From contig JAMKCH010010146.1 of assembly GCA_023653785.1 (NCBI GenBank), positions 124,001 through 188,000 on the forward strand: a stretch of 64,000 bases of DNA. Reading direction: 5' to 3'. This stretch comes from Ophioderma brevispina (Eukaryota > Echinodermata > Ophiuroidea > Amphilepidida > Ophiodermatidae). Positions 45,491 through 57,420 of the stretch are shown here, one piece after another. The position numbers were made by a program, and so were the translations under genes. The notes under the pieces are model-generated. The model was given only the letters and a program-made list of their open reading frames with translations. It searched no databases and was not told the origin of the DNA. Position 1 is the stretch's first letter; each line of letters starts with the position of its first letter.

Positions 45491-45987
45491 AGTTACACAA
45501 GATACTTTACAAACAGTGAAAGTACTCCCGGGGATGTGGAGAGTTGGGGAAGCCTTTATTTTGAAACTTTACGGGACCAGCAGCTTTGACCGACTCGCTC
45601 AGCAAATATTGTCCCATTGCGTACAAAAGAGCAGTTGGTCCCATTTTCTTTAACATGTTCAAGTTCGAAATTTCAGCCAGCCTCCAACAAATGCTGCACC
45701 ATAACAACATTCAAACTCCACTTATCACACAGTTCAACAGTGTATGAGCAATAATCTGCCTCCACAGAATGGGAGTGGTGCTTACAAGACGGACCACTTC
45801 TGCCTGTGTAGAAATGGCCATTCCTGTTGCAACTGACACCGTGCTTAACATAGTAGTAATCATGTGGGTAAAAACCTGATGGTTGCAGCAATATGACTTG
45901 CAATTGCCAAAAAAATTGCATTCTTATGTACTTCGATGTGCAATAAATACAGCGGCCAGTCATGTCAAAACACAAGCACCAGCTGAT

Positions 45988-46012
45988 GATGATGATGATG
46001 ATGATGATAATA
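45988..46012. repeat. GAT microsatellite
   Basis: About eight GAT units near the inner side of the right arm. Confidence 0.9.
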
Positions 46013-47426
46013 AGGACTAAGGAGGAAATTTGCACCAACAGCTGTAAACTCAAATGATGAAGTTATAAGGACTGGAACAACAGGTATGGTGTACTATTTA
46101 AATGTATTGTGCACGTTTAAGGTATTTACAAGTTATGGGACCTCTCGAAAACATATTGTATTACATTATTGGTAGCCTAAAACATACATTTGGACACTTG
46201 TCCAGATTTCTAACCGAACATAGCGGCCATTTTGAGTAACTGTTTGGGCGCCATTTTGGTTTAGGCTATGTAGAAGCGTTTGCTTACCTTGGTAAGTTTT
46301 ATTGGATGTCTTGTACATTAAAACGTATGATTAGACACCTTTTTTACTTTTCATGCTAATCTAGAGGCAAAGTTATGATAAAAATAGGAAATGGCGGCCA
46401 TTTTGGACGTCATCTTGGATTTTCAAAGTTCCACAAAGGGATTCTTGGGGACTTTTAGTATGTTATTCTAGACATATTCCTGGACCTATCCTGAAAAAAT
46501 CGGCTTGTTATCAGCTATGTCCACCTTATAACTAATGCTCTTGGCCTAATTAGCAATTTACCAATACAACTGTGCAAAAATCTCAGGATATTTGGAAAAT
46601 TGGCGGCGCTCTTAAAAATGTGCTGTTATTGCTTTAAATTATTTTTTGCGTCATATATAACAAGAAAAACTGAAGATAATAAAGCGAATACCAAAGAATT
46701 GTGTAATTGTAATAAACTTTAATTAAACAATTTATTGGGTCGTAATAGAAACCTAAACTTCTTCATTAATTAATTAATGAGGGTGAACGGATTACTTGCT
46801 TATATGAAACCCCATTCGCAGCCTACAACAACTCCAATAGCCTGTTCCTTTATCCAAACTCTCCGGATGAACTCCAAAAACTAACATAAGAATCAAAGAA
46901 TAGCAACACCAGGGCACCCGATGACATTACTAATAGTCTTTTGAAAAAATTCATCGCCATTTTTCTATTTTTTTAATTCCTCCTCTCTTGAATTTGGTAT
47001 AGTTCCCAATCTACTAAATACATGTACGTATCTTTAAGCAGTGACAAGCACGATTTTTCAAACTATAGGCCTATATCAATACGCCCATAAATTGTTGAAT
47101 TGCTTGAAAAAAGTTGTTTATATTCGTATTTATAATTTCATATAAACAAAGCACAGTATACTAACCCCTCATCAATTTGGTTTTAGGCCTAAACGTTCTT
47201 AACATATATGGCTATAAATGAACTCTATTGCAAAAAAAATGAATACTGAAAAACTGCCGAAAACTTTGATAACCAGCTTCATACAATTGGTATATTCCTG
47301 GATCTCAATAAGGCCTTTGGCACCATAAAACATGATACTCCTCTATAAACAAAATTAATACGGTGTCAGGGGTGTTGCTAATGACTGGATTAAGAAGTAC
47401 CTAAAAGAAAAACCAGCTTCTATCAC

Positions 47427-47642
47427 TTGTGGACTCCCCATGGCTCTATTTTAGGGCCACGTCTGTTTTTTCTATATATTAACGAACGTCCGCTTTGTTC
47501 TAAAATACCTCATTTTATTCTGTTCGCGAAAGACACAAATATACTTTTCTCCCACCCTAATCCCGATGCACTTAAAAAAATTATCAATGATGAACTTATA
47601 GTTATTTCTAACTGGTTCAAATTAAATGTTGAAAAGGCGTAA
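47427..47642 (+). pseudogene. LINE reverse transcriptase palm fragment
   Basis: This 71-codon frame is the longest intact stretch of the LINE and contains the GSILGPRLFFLYIN turn and the FAKDTNILFS box. In active enzymes the box is F-A-D-D; here the first Asp is Lys, so the enzyme would be dead even with the frame restored. The frame ends four bases before the MITE insertion. Confidence 0.85.
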
Positions 47643-47645
47643 TAA

Positions 47646-48310
47646 TCGTCATGTGAGTTCAACAAAGTCGTATTTACATTTTCATGATTTTACAGGAGAA
47701 GCATTTTTGTATTTCATTTAGTTGTGAGTTTTCGATCATAAATATTTATAACGATGAATTTTTTTTTTAAATATAGGGCCTATTAAAATGTTGATTTCCC
47801 ACTTACGTCGATTTTAGCTAATTAAAATGTGGCGTATTTAAACCAACAGCGACAGCGCATGATTTTCACGTGTAGTTCAACTTTATCTACCAGTTGCACT
47901 CAACGGAAATTCATTTTTTGAGTGCAACAAGGTCGTATCTACACCTAATTAGACCTAATTAGCCTAATAACTCTACAATAAATTGAGCTTTATACTTGAA
48001 ATATATGTTAAATTATGCGTATTCATTTACTATTGTATAATTTGCTAATTAAAGTGGCGTAACTAACAACGCATGGTATTCACGTGTAGTGCAACATTAT
48101 CTACCAGTTGTTCTCAACAGAAATTCATTGCAACAAGGTCGTATCTATACCTAAGTAGGCCTAATTAGCCTAATAACTCTGCAATAAATTGAGACTCTCA
48201 TTTGAAATGTATATCGAATTATGCGTAATGACCTACTTTTTCACAATATATAAAAAAAACTCAAATTCACCAAAAATCTCGGTTAAGACTTTGTTGCACT
48301 CACGTGACGA
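47646..48310. mobile_element. GTGCAACAAAGTCGTA MITE, copy 2
   Basis: Complete 665-bp copy with inverted ends: left TCGTCATGTGAGTTCAACAA, right (reversed) TCGTCACGTGAGTGCAACAA. Two internal sub-units begin 'gtggcgta' at about 47831 and 48052. It splits the LINE coding region, so it moved after the LINE inserted. Confidence 0.85.
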
Positions 48311-49130
48311 TATGACTTTTAAAAATAAATACAATAATTAACCAGATATAATAATTGTCCTAACTACTGAATTCCTTGGTATTCTTATTGACAATAGTCT
48401 GTCTTGGAATTCAAAAATTATCTCCAACATTTATAATGCAATGGAGTTATTGGTAAAGTTACACCCTTTCTCCCTCAAATTCACTTTATACTCTTTATAA
48501 TTGTCTTATTTTACCTTACATTTCATATGGAGCTATGGCTTGGGCTGATGCTAACAATACAGGTCTGGAATAGGTCTTCCTACTGCAGAAAAAGAGTTAT
48601 TAGGACATGTACCAACTCTCTGTGGTTCGTACATACAGACCCACATTTTCATCGCTTAAAATCTTAAGGATCCATGATATCTATAGGCTCCAACTAGCTA
48701 TCAATTTAACCATAACCTACTGCCAAATAATATTTTGATTTGATCTTCAATTTCCATAGTGACACTCGCCATTAAGAGACCAGGCATGTCAATATCCCTC
48801 GCATGGTGCTGAGTAATAAGATACCAAAATTGTACGGTCCCCTGCTTTGGTCTAAATTACCATCTCACCTAAAAATTGTTTCTTTCAAAACAAACATGAG
48901 AAAAAATGTGATCAGCCCTTTCTAATTTCTTATCTTTTCCCCTCCCAACTTCTATTCTTCCTTTATCTAATAGTTGGATTATAATATATTATTTGTAAAT
49001 TATATCGTACTCTTCATATTGTTTTGTAACTTGTGGCCTGTTCTTGAATTTTATTGTTACTTCGTTTGCATGAGAGATAGGCAAGCGGGACGACCCTGAA
49101 AAGAGGCTTATTTAACAAAAAAGCGGCAAT

Positions 49131-50447
49131 ATGGCCACAACATCAAAATTTTGTGTTATATCGAAAATATAGTGTTTGAAGTTATTGGAAGTGAAATCTG
49201 CAATAATTTGCTCATGTAGAACAATAGATATGCTAATTTTTGCATACAATATGCATACGAAATTAGGTATGCACGATTTTGCATAAAAATAGCTATAACT
49301 TTATCAATTACAGAGCTAAACGATCTCGTTTCTTTTTTAATAATTAGCCAATGATCTACCAAACTTAATTAGTAAGAAAACTGACACTAATCTCTTTGAT
49401 ATAAGTATGTAACAGGTGTCGATATTTTCAGATTTTTACATATTTTTGTGATTTTAGATGCTATTTTTACTTAAATACAGTTTTTTTATACATACAATTA
49501 TATGTCCATTCTTCTTGATAATATCTATTCTAGAACATTTTTTGAATACGTTGAGGCATTTGAAGTGTTTTGGTTGAATTTCAAGCCGAGAAAATGCTTC
49601 GTTTTCTCATATGCAGAATCCAAATCTACATTTTTACTGATCTGCGAGGCGTAACAACTACGCATTGGGTTCCTTATTGATCGGTCCGTCAGTGTTGCCC
49701 CTGAACATTGGAGGGGTTTTCGGCTGTGAAGCAAAATCACATATACACCGAAAAACGAAAAGAAGTTAAATGAAACTCGTCAACCAACTTGGTTTGTTCG
49801 CTATCAAACTTGACATTTTGCAAGCGTTGAATGAATAAGATTCAAAGTGGGACTTGGGGGAGCGGGCGATAGAAGCGTCCGACCCTCCCCACATATCCCA
49901 ACAGTTTATAAAAGGTCATACCATGCTGTTTGTAATCGTATTTAAAGTAAATAACGGGATTTCAATGAGATTTAAAAAAATACATAAGGCCGTTGTTTAT
50001 TGGCATTGAAAATTTAGTTTCAAGGATGAACTTAATCTTTCAAATTAAAACATTTGGTCCAAATATGATATTATCATGAAGAATGATAGGAATCATACCA
50101 ACGGCAAACAAACAATAACCACAAACAAACAATTAAATTGTTAATTAACCTCGTACACACTAACCAATGGTCCCTTAGAACCTTTTTTGTCCTCTATATA
50201 GAACGCTCAAGAATGGAACCCTCAAAAATCGGTTCTTAAAAATTTGAGAACCGGCACAAAAGGTTCCTAATAGACAAGTTTAGAACCTCTTTAGCACTTT
50301 TTTTCTTGGTAAGAGTGGAAAGGGAGTAGACTCTTTGAAAAATGGGGAATCTGCGAAAAGATGAAGAAACATGCTCCGGATTTCTTCGCACCGGACGTGT
50401 TGGGGCCGGGCTGGCACGGGGACAATAAGACTTGCTATACAGGAAAT
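49131..50447. other. Spacer between LINE and LTR, unit 1
   Basis: Non-coding AT-rich DNA that recurs at 53160-54499. A short palindromic patch of 'agaacc/ggttct' words lies at 50168-50290. No gene recognised. Confidence 0.6.
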
Positions 50448-51546
50448 TGGTTCAGCCCCAAGAATTAGCAATGACTTATTTCATTTTGAGTAGATTAAAG
50501 TCACTAAATAGCACATAAATATTGTAACTTAGTCTAAGTACATGATATAAAAATATACCTGGATTGTGTGCATAACTGGTGGGTGTAAAGCAAATAGAAT
50601 GAAGATCTCAGAAGAGCTCATAAAAGCGGGGAAACTTCTGGAATTACCTGGACCTTAGTGATTCATTTAGAATGTCTCATCTACTGAACTTCTCTGAATC
50701 ATAGGTTGCGCACTGCCTGCATAATTACACAGTCAGTTAGTAGCTGCTATGAAATCTTAAATCTATGCAGTACATATGGAATAATAGAGGCATTTCCAAA
50801 TTAGGAGGTATTACATATTTTAGAGCACATACTCATTATAGAGGGACCAGATCCTTTCTAAGTATTGTTTGATGAGATTATAAAGCCCTGGTGAGAGAAG
50901 ATTAATCAGAGTACATACCATCATGCGCTCAAGTATTAGCAGAGTCTAGTGCCACTTAGTTTGCTTCAAGTTGTCAACGACTAATCGCAAGCAAACATGT
51001 CTTCCTATAGTGGACATTGTCCATAGTAGTCACAGCTCCATCAGTTTTCGTCCGATTGGTGGTAGAGCCGTGTTCGTTCCTATTTCGTGGCCTCCTGAGT
51101 TATCCAAGGATCAACAAGCTACAGCACTTTGGACTTTATATTTAGTCGACCTCCGAGCTTCTGGAATCATAAGGAGCTGGTTTTCTTTCAGTAAGGACAA
51201 GTCGTCCGTGGACACGTCCCACTATTGAATTGGAGTTTTGCCCTGGAATATTCGCCAGGGCTCTTTGCAAGTTCGGCATCTAAATTGTAATCTTGCTGCA
51301 GCCCGCGTCGCGGCACACACCAGTAGTAAGTTTTAGTAGTTCGTTAATTAACGACTTTTATTATAGATTGATCTTGATTATTGATACCTAATCGGTTTGC
51401 AATGAGATTATTTTAAACACACAATTGAAAATAAATACTTTGTTCTAAAATTTGTAATCAAGTTTCACAGGGTTTGTCTAGTAGTTATTCGAGTTTGAAA
51501 TCCGTAATTTTTGAGGTGGTCTTGGCCTTGGTCAGGTGACCGGACA
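50448..51546 (+). repeat. LTR of element 2 family, unit 1 copy
   Basis: About 1.1 kb matching the LTRs at 54500-56110 and 61469-62578, from 'ttcagcccc' to 'tgaccggaca'. It is followed at 51551 by the primer-binding site TTGGGGCTCGAGTCCGG, so it is a 5' LTR. It has no 3' partner of its own because the copy ends at the duplication junction. Confidence 0.9.
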
Positions 51547-52588
51547 AAAGTTGGGGCTCGAGTCCGGATACACTGTAAAAAAAAAAATACAGTTAAAATA
51601 TTGAACAAATTTTGATTTGTGTTTAATTTTGATATCGGCTATATATTGTTATTTTGTGACGGAAGTGTTTATACACTATGGGCTTTTAACGCAGAGAGTT
51701 TGTCAACGATTTACTGGGAGAAGTTTGATTTCTCAAAAACCAGATTTAATGGAATTGGGCCAAGTAAGTATGGATGGAATTAGCATTATATGAGAAAACA
51801 GTTTAATTAAAACAGTTGATAACCCATCTTGTGGAAGAAGATTTTTGTTAGATGAGGGATGTTTGGAGAACTTAGTTGAAATTCAGTATGTGTCAGATAG
51901 TGCTTTGAAAATGAAAAACAGTTGGAGATGCAAGTGCAATTAGAAATGGCCAAATTACAAAATGCAAGAGAAAGAGAAAGAATACACGATATGTTGGGTT
52001 TTATGAACACAAAATTAGTAAAAGGAGGAAAGGGAAGGCAATATACGGTTTGTCTTTAGAGCGGGAGTTAGAGAAGGAAAAAACCTTGAATTAAAAAGGC
52101 ACTAAAACAGGAACTAGATGCCACATTACAATGGAACAAAAAATGAAGAAAATGACGATTAAAAATGGAACAAAAATACAATCAGATGGTTCAATGGAGG
52201 AAAGATGAAGTTGGGCAGAAATTGAAGGCAAAACAAATTAGAAAGAACAAAAAAGTTATAAAAGGGCACATCAGGCTCCTCCACTCAGGTTTCTGCTGCC
52301 ACCAGAAAACATCAAATAGTTCCCACATTTAGGGAAACAGTAAGTTGACAAGTATTTTTTGCACTTCGAGAAGATTGCCGAAAGCATTAAGTGGCCTAAG
52401 AAAGAGCAATGGACCACATTGCTTCCGATGTTTTTTATTGGGAAATTCTAGAGAGATTCTACTCGTCCTATCCAGATGGATCAGTGCAGTTGATTTGAAG
52501 TAGTAAAGCAAGTCTTTCTTAAGGCCTATGAGTTAGTGCCTTAGGCGTATAGGCAAAATTTCGGAGTGCTAAAAAACTTGCAGATCCA
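51547..52588 (+). pseudogene. Gag start of element 2 family, unit 1 copy
   Basis: Primer site, leader and the coiled-coil part of gag, matching 56111-57183. The start codon context ('ctatgggcttttaacgcaga' at 51677) corresponds to the ATG at 56250 in the other copy with one inserted base. Many frameshifts occur. It stops abruptly at the junction. Confidence 0.8.
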
Positions 52589-53175
52589 ACACTACAGGTC
52601 TGGAATAGGTCTTCCTACTGGGCAGAAAAAGAGTTATTAGGACATGTACCAACTCTCTGTGGTTCGTACATAAAGACCCCATTTCATCGCTTTAAAAATC
52701 TTAAGGGATCCATGATATCTATAGGCTCCAACTAGCTATCAATGTTAACCATAACCTACTGCCAAATAATATTTGATTTGATCTTCAATTGCCATAGTGA
52801 CACTCGCCATTAAGAGACCAGGCATGTCAATATTCCCTCGCATGGTGCTGAGTAATAAGATACCAAAATTGTACGGTCTCCCCTGCTTTGGTAAATTACC
52901 ATCTCTACTAAAAAATTGTTTCTTTCAAAAAACAAAACATGAGAAAAAAGTATCAGCCATTTCTAAATTCTTATCTTTCCACTTCCCCAACTTCTATTCG
53001 GTCTTATCTAATAGTTGGATTATAATTGTATTATTGTAAATTATATCGTACTATCATATTGTTTGTTAACTTGTGGCCTTGTTCTTGAAATTTATTGTTA
53101 CTTCGTTTGCATGAGATGATAGGCAAGCTGGACGACCCTGAATGAAAAGAGGACTGATTTAACAAAAAAAGCGGG
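52589..53175 (+). pseudogene. LINE 3' end, unit 2 copy
   Basis: Second copy of the LINE C-terminus and 3' UTR (compare 48554-49130). The 80-codon frame 52797-53039 includes MVLSNKIPKLYGLPCFGKLP, the C-terminal LINE signature. It arose by the large duplication, not by a separate LINE insertion, since the same flank follows. Confidence 0.85.
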
Positions 53176-54499
53176 CCAATATGGCCACAACATCAAATTT
53201 GTGTTATATCGAAAATATGTGATTTGAAGTTATTGAAGTGAAATCTGCATAATTGCTCCATGTAGAACAATAGATATAGGCTAATTGCATACAATATGCT
53301 ACGAAAATTAGGTATGGCACGTATTTGCAGGAAAAATAGCTATAACCTTTATCAATTAAAGAGCTATCGAATCTCGTTTCTTTTTAATAATTTAGCCAAT
53401 GAATGCTACCCAACTATTAATAGTAAGAAAAAATGACATAATCTCTTTTGTTATAAGTATGTAAAGGTCGATATTTTACAGATTTTTACATATTTTTGTG
53501 ATTTTAGATGCTATTTTTACTTAGAAAAGTTTTTTATACATAAATTATATTGTACATCTCTTGATAATTATATTCTATAACATTTTTCAATAACGGTGAG
53601 CATTTGAGTGTTTTGGTTGAATTCAGCGAGAAAAGCTTCGTTTCATTGTGGCCTGAAATCCAAAAATCTACATTTTTTACTGATCTGCGAGCGTAACAAC
53701 TACCGCATTGGGTTCCTTATGATCGCGCCGCAGTGTTGCCCTGAACAATTGAGGGGTTCGGCTGTGTGAAGCAATAAATTCACATATACAACCGGACAAA
53801 CGAAAAGAAGAAAGAACTCGTCAACCAATGGTGCGCTATAAAAATTGACATTTGCAAGGCTAATGAATAAGACTCAAAGTGGGACCTTTGGAGGAGCGGG
53901 CGATAGAAGCGTCCGAAGCTCCCCACATATCCCAAAAGTTTATAAAAGGTCATAAAATGCTGTGTAATCGTATTGAGCAAGTAAAATACGGATTTCAATG
54001 AGATTTAAAAAAAATTAAAATAGGGCCGGTGTTATTGATTGAAATATTCTATGTTCAAGGATTTTTTAAATTATGCCTTTCAAATTAAACAATTTGTCAA
54101 AATATTATATTATTAGGACGAATGATAGGAAATAATATACCAAGGCAAACAAACAATAAACCCAAACAAACAAATTAAATTGTTAAATTAATCGTACACA
54201 ATATAACAAAAATGGTATTTAGAAACCTTTTTTGTCCTCTATATAGAAGCTCAAGAAGGGAACCCTCAAAACCGGTCTTAAAAATTGAGACCCGGCACCA
54301 AAAAAAGGTTCCTAGAGGGACAAAGTTTTTCGAACCTCTTTAGCAATTTTTTCTTAGAGTAAGGGTGAAAGGGAGTAGAATCTTTTGAAAAAAATGGGGG
54401 AAATCTGCGAAAAAGAGAAGAAGAAGAAACATGCTCCGGATTTCTTTAGACCGGACTTTGGCCCGGGCACGGGGACAATAAGACTGCTATACAGGAAAC
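53176..54499. other. Spacer between LINE and LTR, unit 2
   Basis: Matches 49131-50447 over its length with abundant one-base indels. No gene recognised. Confidence 0.7.
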
Positions 54500-56110
54500 A
54501 GTTACAGCCCCAAGAAGTAGCAATGAGTATTTCATTTGGAGTAAGATTAAGTCATAAATTAGCACATAAAATATTTGTAACTTGGTCAAGAACATTGATA
54601 TAAAAATATACCTGGATTCGTGTGCATAACTGGTTGTGTTGTAAAGCAATAGAATGAACCAGAGAAGATCTCAGAAAAGGGGGAAATTCTGGAATGTACC
54701 TGGACCTTAGTGATTTCATTGAATGTGCTTCACTGAACTTTTCTGAATCATAGGTTGGCGCACTGATGCATAATTACACAGTCAGTAGAGCTGCTATGAA
54801 ATCCTAAATCTATGCAGGACAGGAGGGAAAAGGGAAAAAGAAGAAGAAAAGAAAGAAGGGAAAGGCACAACAAAGTAAAAAGAAAAAAAAAGGCAGGGAA
54901 GGAGTGAAAACAAAAAAAAAATAAAAGGAAGAGCAAGGAGGAAAGGAAGGAAAAAAGAGATAAAGAAAAAAAAAGGATAAAAACGGGATAAAAGGGAAAA
55001 GAATGAAAAGTAATAAACAAAAGAAGAGAAAAAAAATAAGAAAAAAAAAGAAAAGGGAAAGGAAAAAAGATAGAAGAGGAACAAAAAAAAAAAAAGAAAG
55101 AAAGGGCAAAAAAGGACCATTTTAAAAGTGTTTAAAAAAAAAAAAAAAAAAGGAGGAAAAGAGTAAAGGAAAAAAAAAATAGTATAAAGAAGAAAAAAAA
55201 AAAGAGTTAAAAAGAAAAAAGAAAGACAAAGAGCAGAAAAAGAAACTAAGAAAAAGGTGGGGAGGAAAAAAAGGAAGAAAAAGTAAAAAGGAAGAAAAAA
55301 AAAGAGAAGGGAGAGGAAATAATATACACAAATATTTAAAAAGTGTTTTAATTTGTGAAGAATGGACTATATTTAGCAAGGACTCATGTAGAGGACCAGA
55401 TCCTTTAGTATTGTTTGAGGGATTATAAAGCCCTGGTTGAGAGAAGATCAGAGAAGATGAGTCAGAGTTACATACCACCATGCTCCAAGTTATTAGCAGA
55501 GTATTAGTGACATTAGTTTGCTTCAGTTGTCAGCGCAGTAATCGCAGTCAAAATGTCTTCCTATTAGTGGAAATTGTCATATGTCCACAGCTTCCATCAG
55601 TTTTCGTCCGATGGTGTAGCCGTGTTCGGTTTCCGTTATTTCGTGGCCTCTGAGTTAATCCAAGGATAAACAAGCTACAGCCATTTTGGACTTATATGTT
55701 AGTCTCGACCTCGAGCTTCGGAAGTTCATTAGGAGCGGGTTTCTTTCAGTAAGGACAAGTCGTACGTGACACGTCCCACTATTGGAAATTGAGTTTTGCG
55801 CTGGAATATTCGCCAGGACTCTTTGAAAGTTCGGCATCTTTAATTGTAATCTGCTGCAGCCCGCGTCGCGGCACACACCAGGTATAGTAAGTTTAGTGTC
55901 ATTAATTAACGACTTTATTATTAGATGATCTTGATTATTGATACCTAATTCGATTGTTTGAATGAGATTGATGTAATTAAACACACAAATTAAACTAAAT
56001 ACTTTGTTCTAAAATTCTGTAATTAAGTTCACAGTGTATTGTCAAGTTATTCAAGAGTTTGAATCCGTAGTTTGAGGTGGGTCTTGGCCTTGTCAAGGTG
56101 ACCGTAAACA
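54500..56110 (+). repeat. 5' LTR of element 2, with insertion
   Basis: Matches the other LTRs except for a polypurine block at 54825-55340. The end 'accgtaaaca' is followed by the primer site. Confidence 0.9.
54825..55340. repeat. A/G-only low-complexity block inside an LTR
   Basis: About 515 bases almost wholly A and G on the plus strand. It replaces about 60 bp of normal LTR sequence, and it is absent from the LTRs at 50448 and 61469. Long hydrophobic minus-strand frames here are artefacts of T/C composition. Confidence 0.9.
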
Positions 56111-56113
56111 AAA

Positions 56114-56132
56114 TTGGGGGATCGAGTCCGGG
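56114..56132 (+). other. Primer-binding site of element 2
   Basis: TTGGGGGATCGAGTCCGGG begins three bases past the LTR. The copy at 51551 reads TTGGGGCTCGAGTCCGG. It resembles a tRNA-Pro-type site with an extra AG. Confidence 0.7.
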
Positions 56133-56249
56133 AAAACACGTAAAAAAAAAAAAATACAGTTTAAACTTTGAAACAAAATTTTTGATTGTGTGTTTAATTT
56201 GATATCTGTGCTAGATATTGTTATTTGTGAAGGAAGTTGTGTATACACT

Positions 56250-57420
56250 ATGGCGTTTAACGCAGAGAAGAGTCTTGTCAAAGATGTTACGGTGGGTAGA
56301 AGTTTGAGGGTGTGCTCAAAAAAGCCAGATATGGAATGGGCCAAGTATTATGAGATGGAAGTAAGATTATATGAGAAAACGTTAATTAAAAACCAGGTTA
56401 TAACCCATTTGGGAAGAGATTTGTAGGATGAGGGATGTTGGAGAACTTAGTTGGAAATTCAGGATGGTCAGATGTGCTTTGAAAATGAAACAGTTGGAGA
56501 TGCAAATGCAATTAAGAAGGGTTCCAAATTACAATAGCAAGGGAGAAAGAGAAGAAAGACAAGATTATGTGGTTTTAGAACAGCACAAAAGAGAAAAGGA
56601 GGAGGGAAAGGAAAAGGGCAAGATCAGGTTGGCTTAGAGCGGGACGAGTTGTAGAGAAGGAAAACTTGCTTGAATTAGAAAGTGCACTAAAAACAGGAAC
56701 TAGATGCCAAATTACAATGGAAAACAACAAGAGAAAGATAGAGTGACAGATTAAAAATGGAACAAAAATGAAAAAAGAAGATAGGTTACAAATGAAGTAA
56801 AGAATGAAGTTGGCAGAAATGAAGCCACACAAAATAGAACAAGAAAAAGAGTAGAAAAGGGCACATCGGCTCCTCACACTCAGGTTTTGATCCCACCAGA
56901 AACATCAAATTAGTTCCAACGTTTAGGGAAACAGAAGTTGGCAAGTATTTTTTGCACTTCAAGAAGATTGCCGAAAGTATGAATGGCATAAAGAGCAATG
57001 CGACAACAATTGTTCAGACTGTGTTATTGGAGAAGCTAGCGAGATCTACTTCGTCCCTATCAATGATCAGATGCAGAGTGATTATGAAGTAGAAGTAGGA
57101 AGCGTCTATTCTTCAGGCTATGAGTTATTGCCTGAGGCGTATAGGCAATAATTTCGGAGTGCGAAAAAAACTTGCAGATCAAACTCATGTAGAGTTTGCT
57201 GAGTTCAGAACAAATGTGGGAGTAGGGGCTCACTCAAGGAAGTGAAACAAGACTTCAATCAACGTAGCAGTGGGTTTTAATTGAGCAATTCAAAACAGTG
57301 CCTTCATGCCGATAAAACCTCATTTGGATGAACGAGATATCAAAGATTTGAAAAAAGCGCGCAAAATAGCTGAGATAGCCATCACACCATAAGTTGGTTC
57401 CAGCTATAGTACGGGTGGGC
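56250..57420 (+). pseudogene. Gag remnant of element 2
   Basis: It starts at ATG 56250 with MAFNAEKSLVKDV. A charged coiled coil follows (KMKQLEMQMQLRR, then EQHKREKEEGKEKGKI). The capsid-like part is broken across frames, with LPEAYRQ near 57130 and FNQ..IEQFKQCLHADIKPHLDE near 57250-57330. A further part at 57620-57665 looks like a zinc knuckle end (CKDSGHGMAKL). This order, coiled coil then SCAN-like capsid then CCHC, matches element 1. Gag forms the intracellular particle and packages element RNA. Confidence 0.8.

Larger units (their letters stand above)
43033..46552. mobile_element. Long inverted-repeat element, ~3.5 kb
   Basis: The left arm (43033-43699) and right arm (46076-46552) are inverted copies. 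Shared words in order are 'aggccaagagca', 'tggacatggctgataacaag', 'aggataggtccaggaatatg', 'tagcctaaa' and 'gtaccatacctgttg'. The left arm is longer because a ~153-bp internal unit is duplicated (43208-43495). The centre holds a LINE 3' end and broken 'GCDTVS' family pieces. No known transposase is seen. It could be a foldback transposon or an inverted duplication of a repeat. Confidence 0.75.
46920..49130 (+). mobile_element. LINE (CR1/Jockey-like), interrupted by a MITE
   Basis: Coding remnants on the plus strand span RT fingers to the 3' end. Near 47050-47180 the broken frames read like the 'NYRPIS' and 'PHQFGFRP' motifs. From 47427, SPWLYF-type then GSILGPRLFFLYINERPLCS, HFILFAKDTNILFSHPNPDA and ISNWFKLNVEKA. 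The catalytic box is changed to FAKDT (first D to K). After the MITE at 47646-48310 come TEFLGILIDNSLSWNSK, LPYISYGAMAWADANN and, near 48870, KLPSHLKIVSFKTNMRKN. The 3' UTR ends at about 49130. The 5' part is missing. The clade call is approximate. Confidence 0.8.
48554..52588 (+). repeat. Large duplication, unit 1
   Basis: This ~4.0-kb unit, from the LINE 3' part ('acaggtctggaatagg') through a 1.3-kb spacer, an LTR and the start of gag, is repeated head-to-tail from 52589. The junction joins gag sequence ('cttgcagatc') to LINE sequence ('tacaggtctgg') over a few shared bases. The units differ mostly by one-base indels. Confidence 0.85.

Noticed and set aside
45673..46053. 126-codon minus-strand frame with an isoleucine run
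   Set aside because: It crosses a GAT microsatellite and an arm of the inverted-repeat element; no domain seen.
54748..55481. Several long minus-strand frames rich in Phe, Ser and Leu
   Set aside because: They arise from an A/G-only low-complexity block read in reverse; composition explains the lack of stops.
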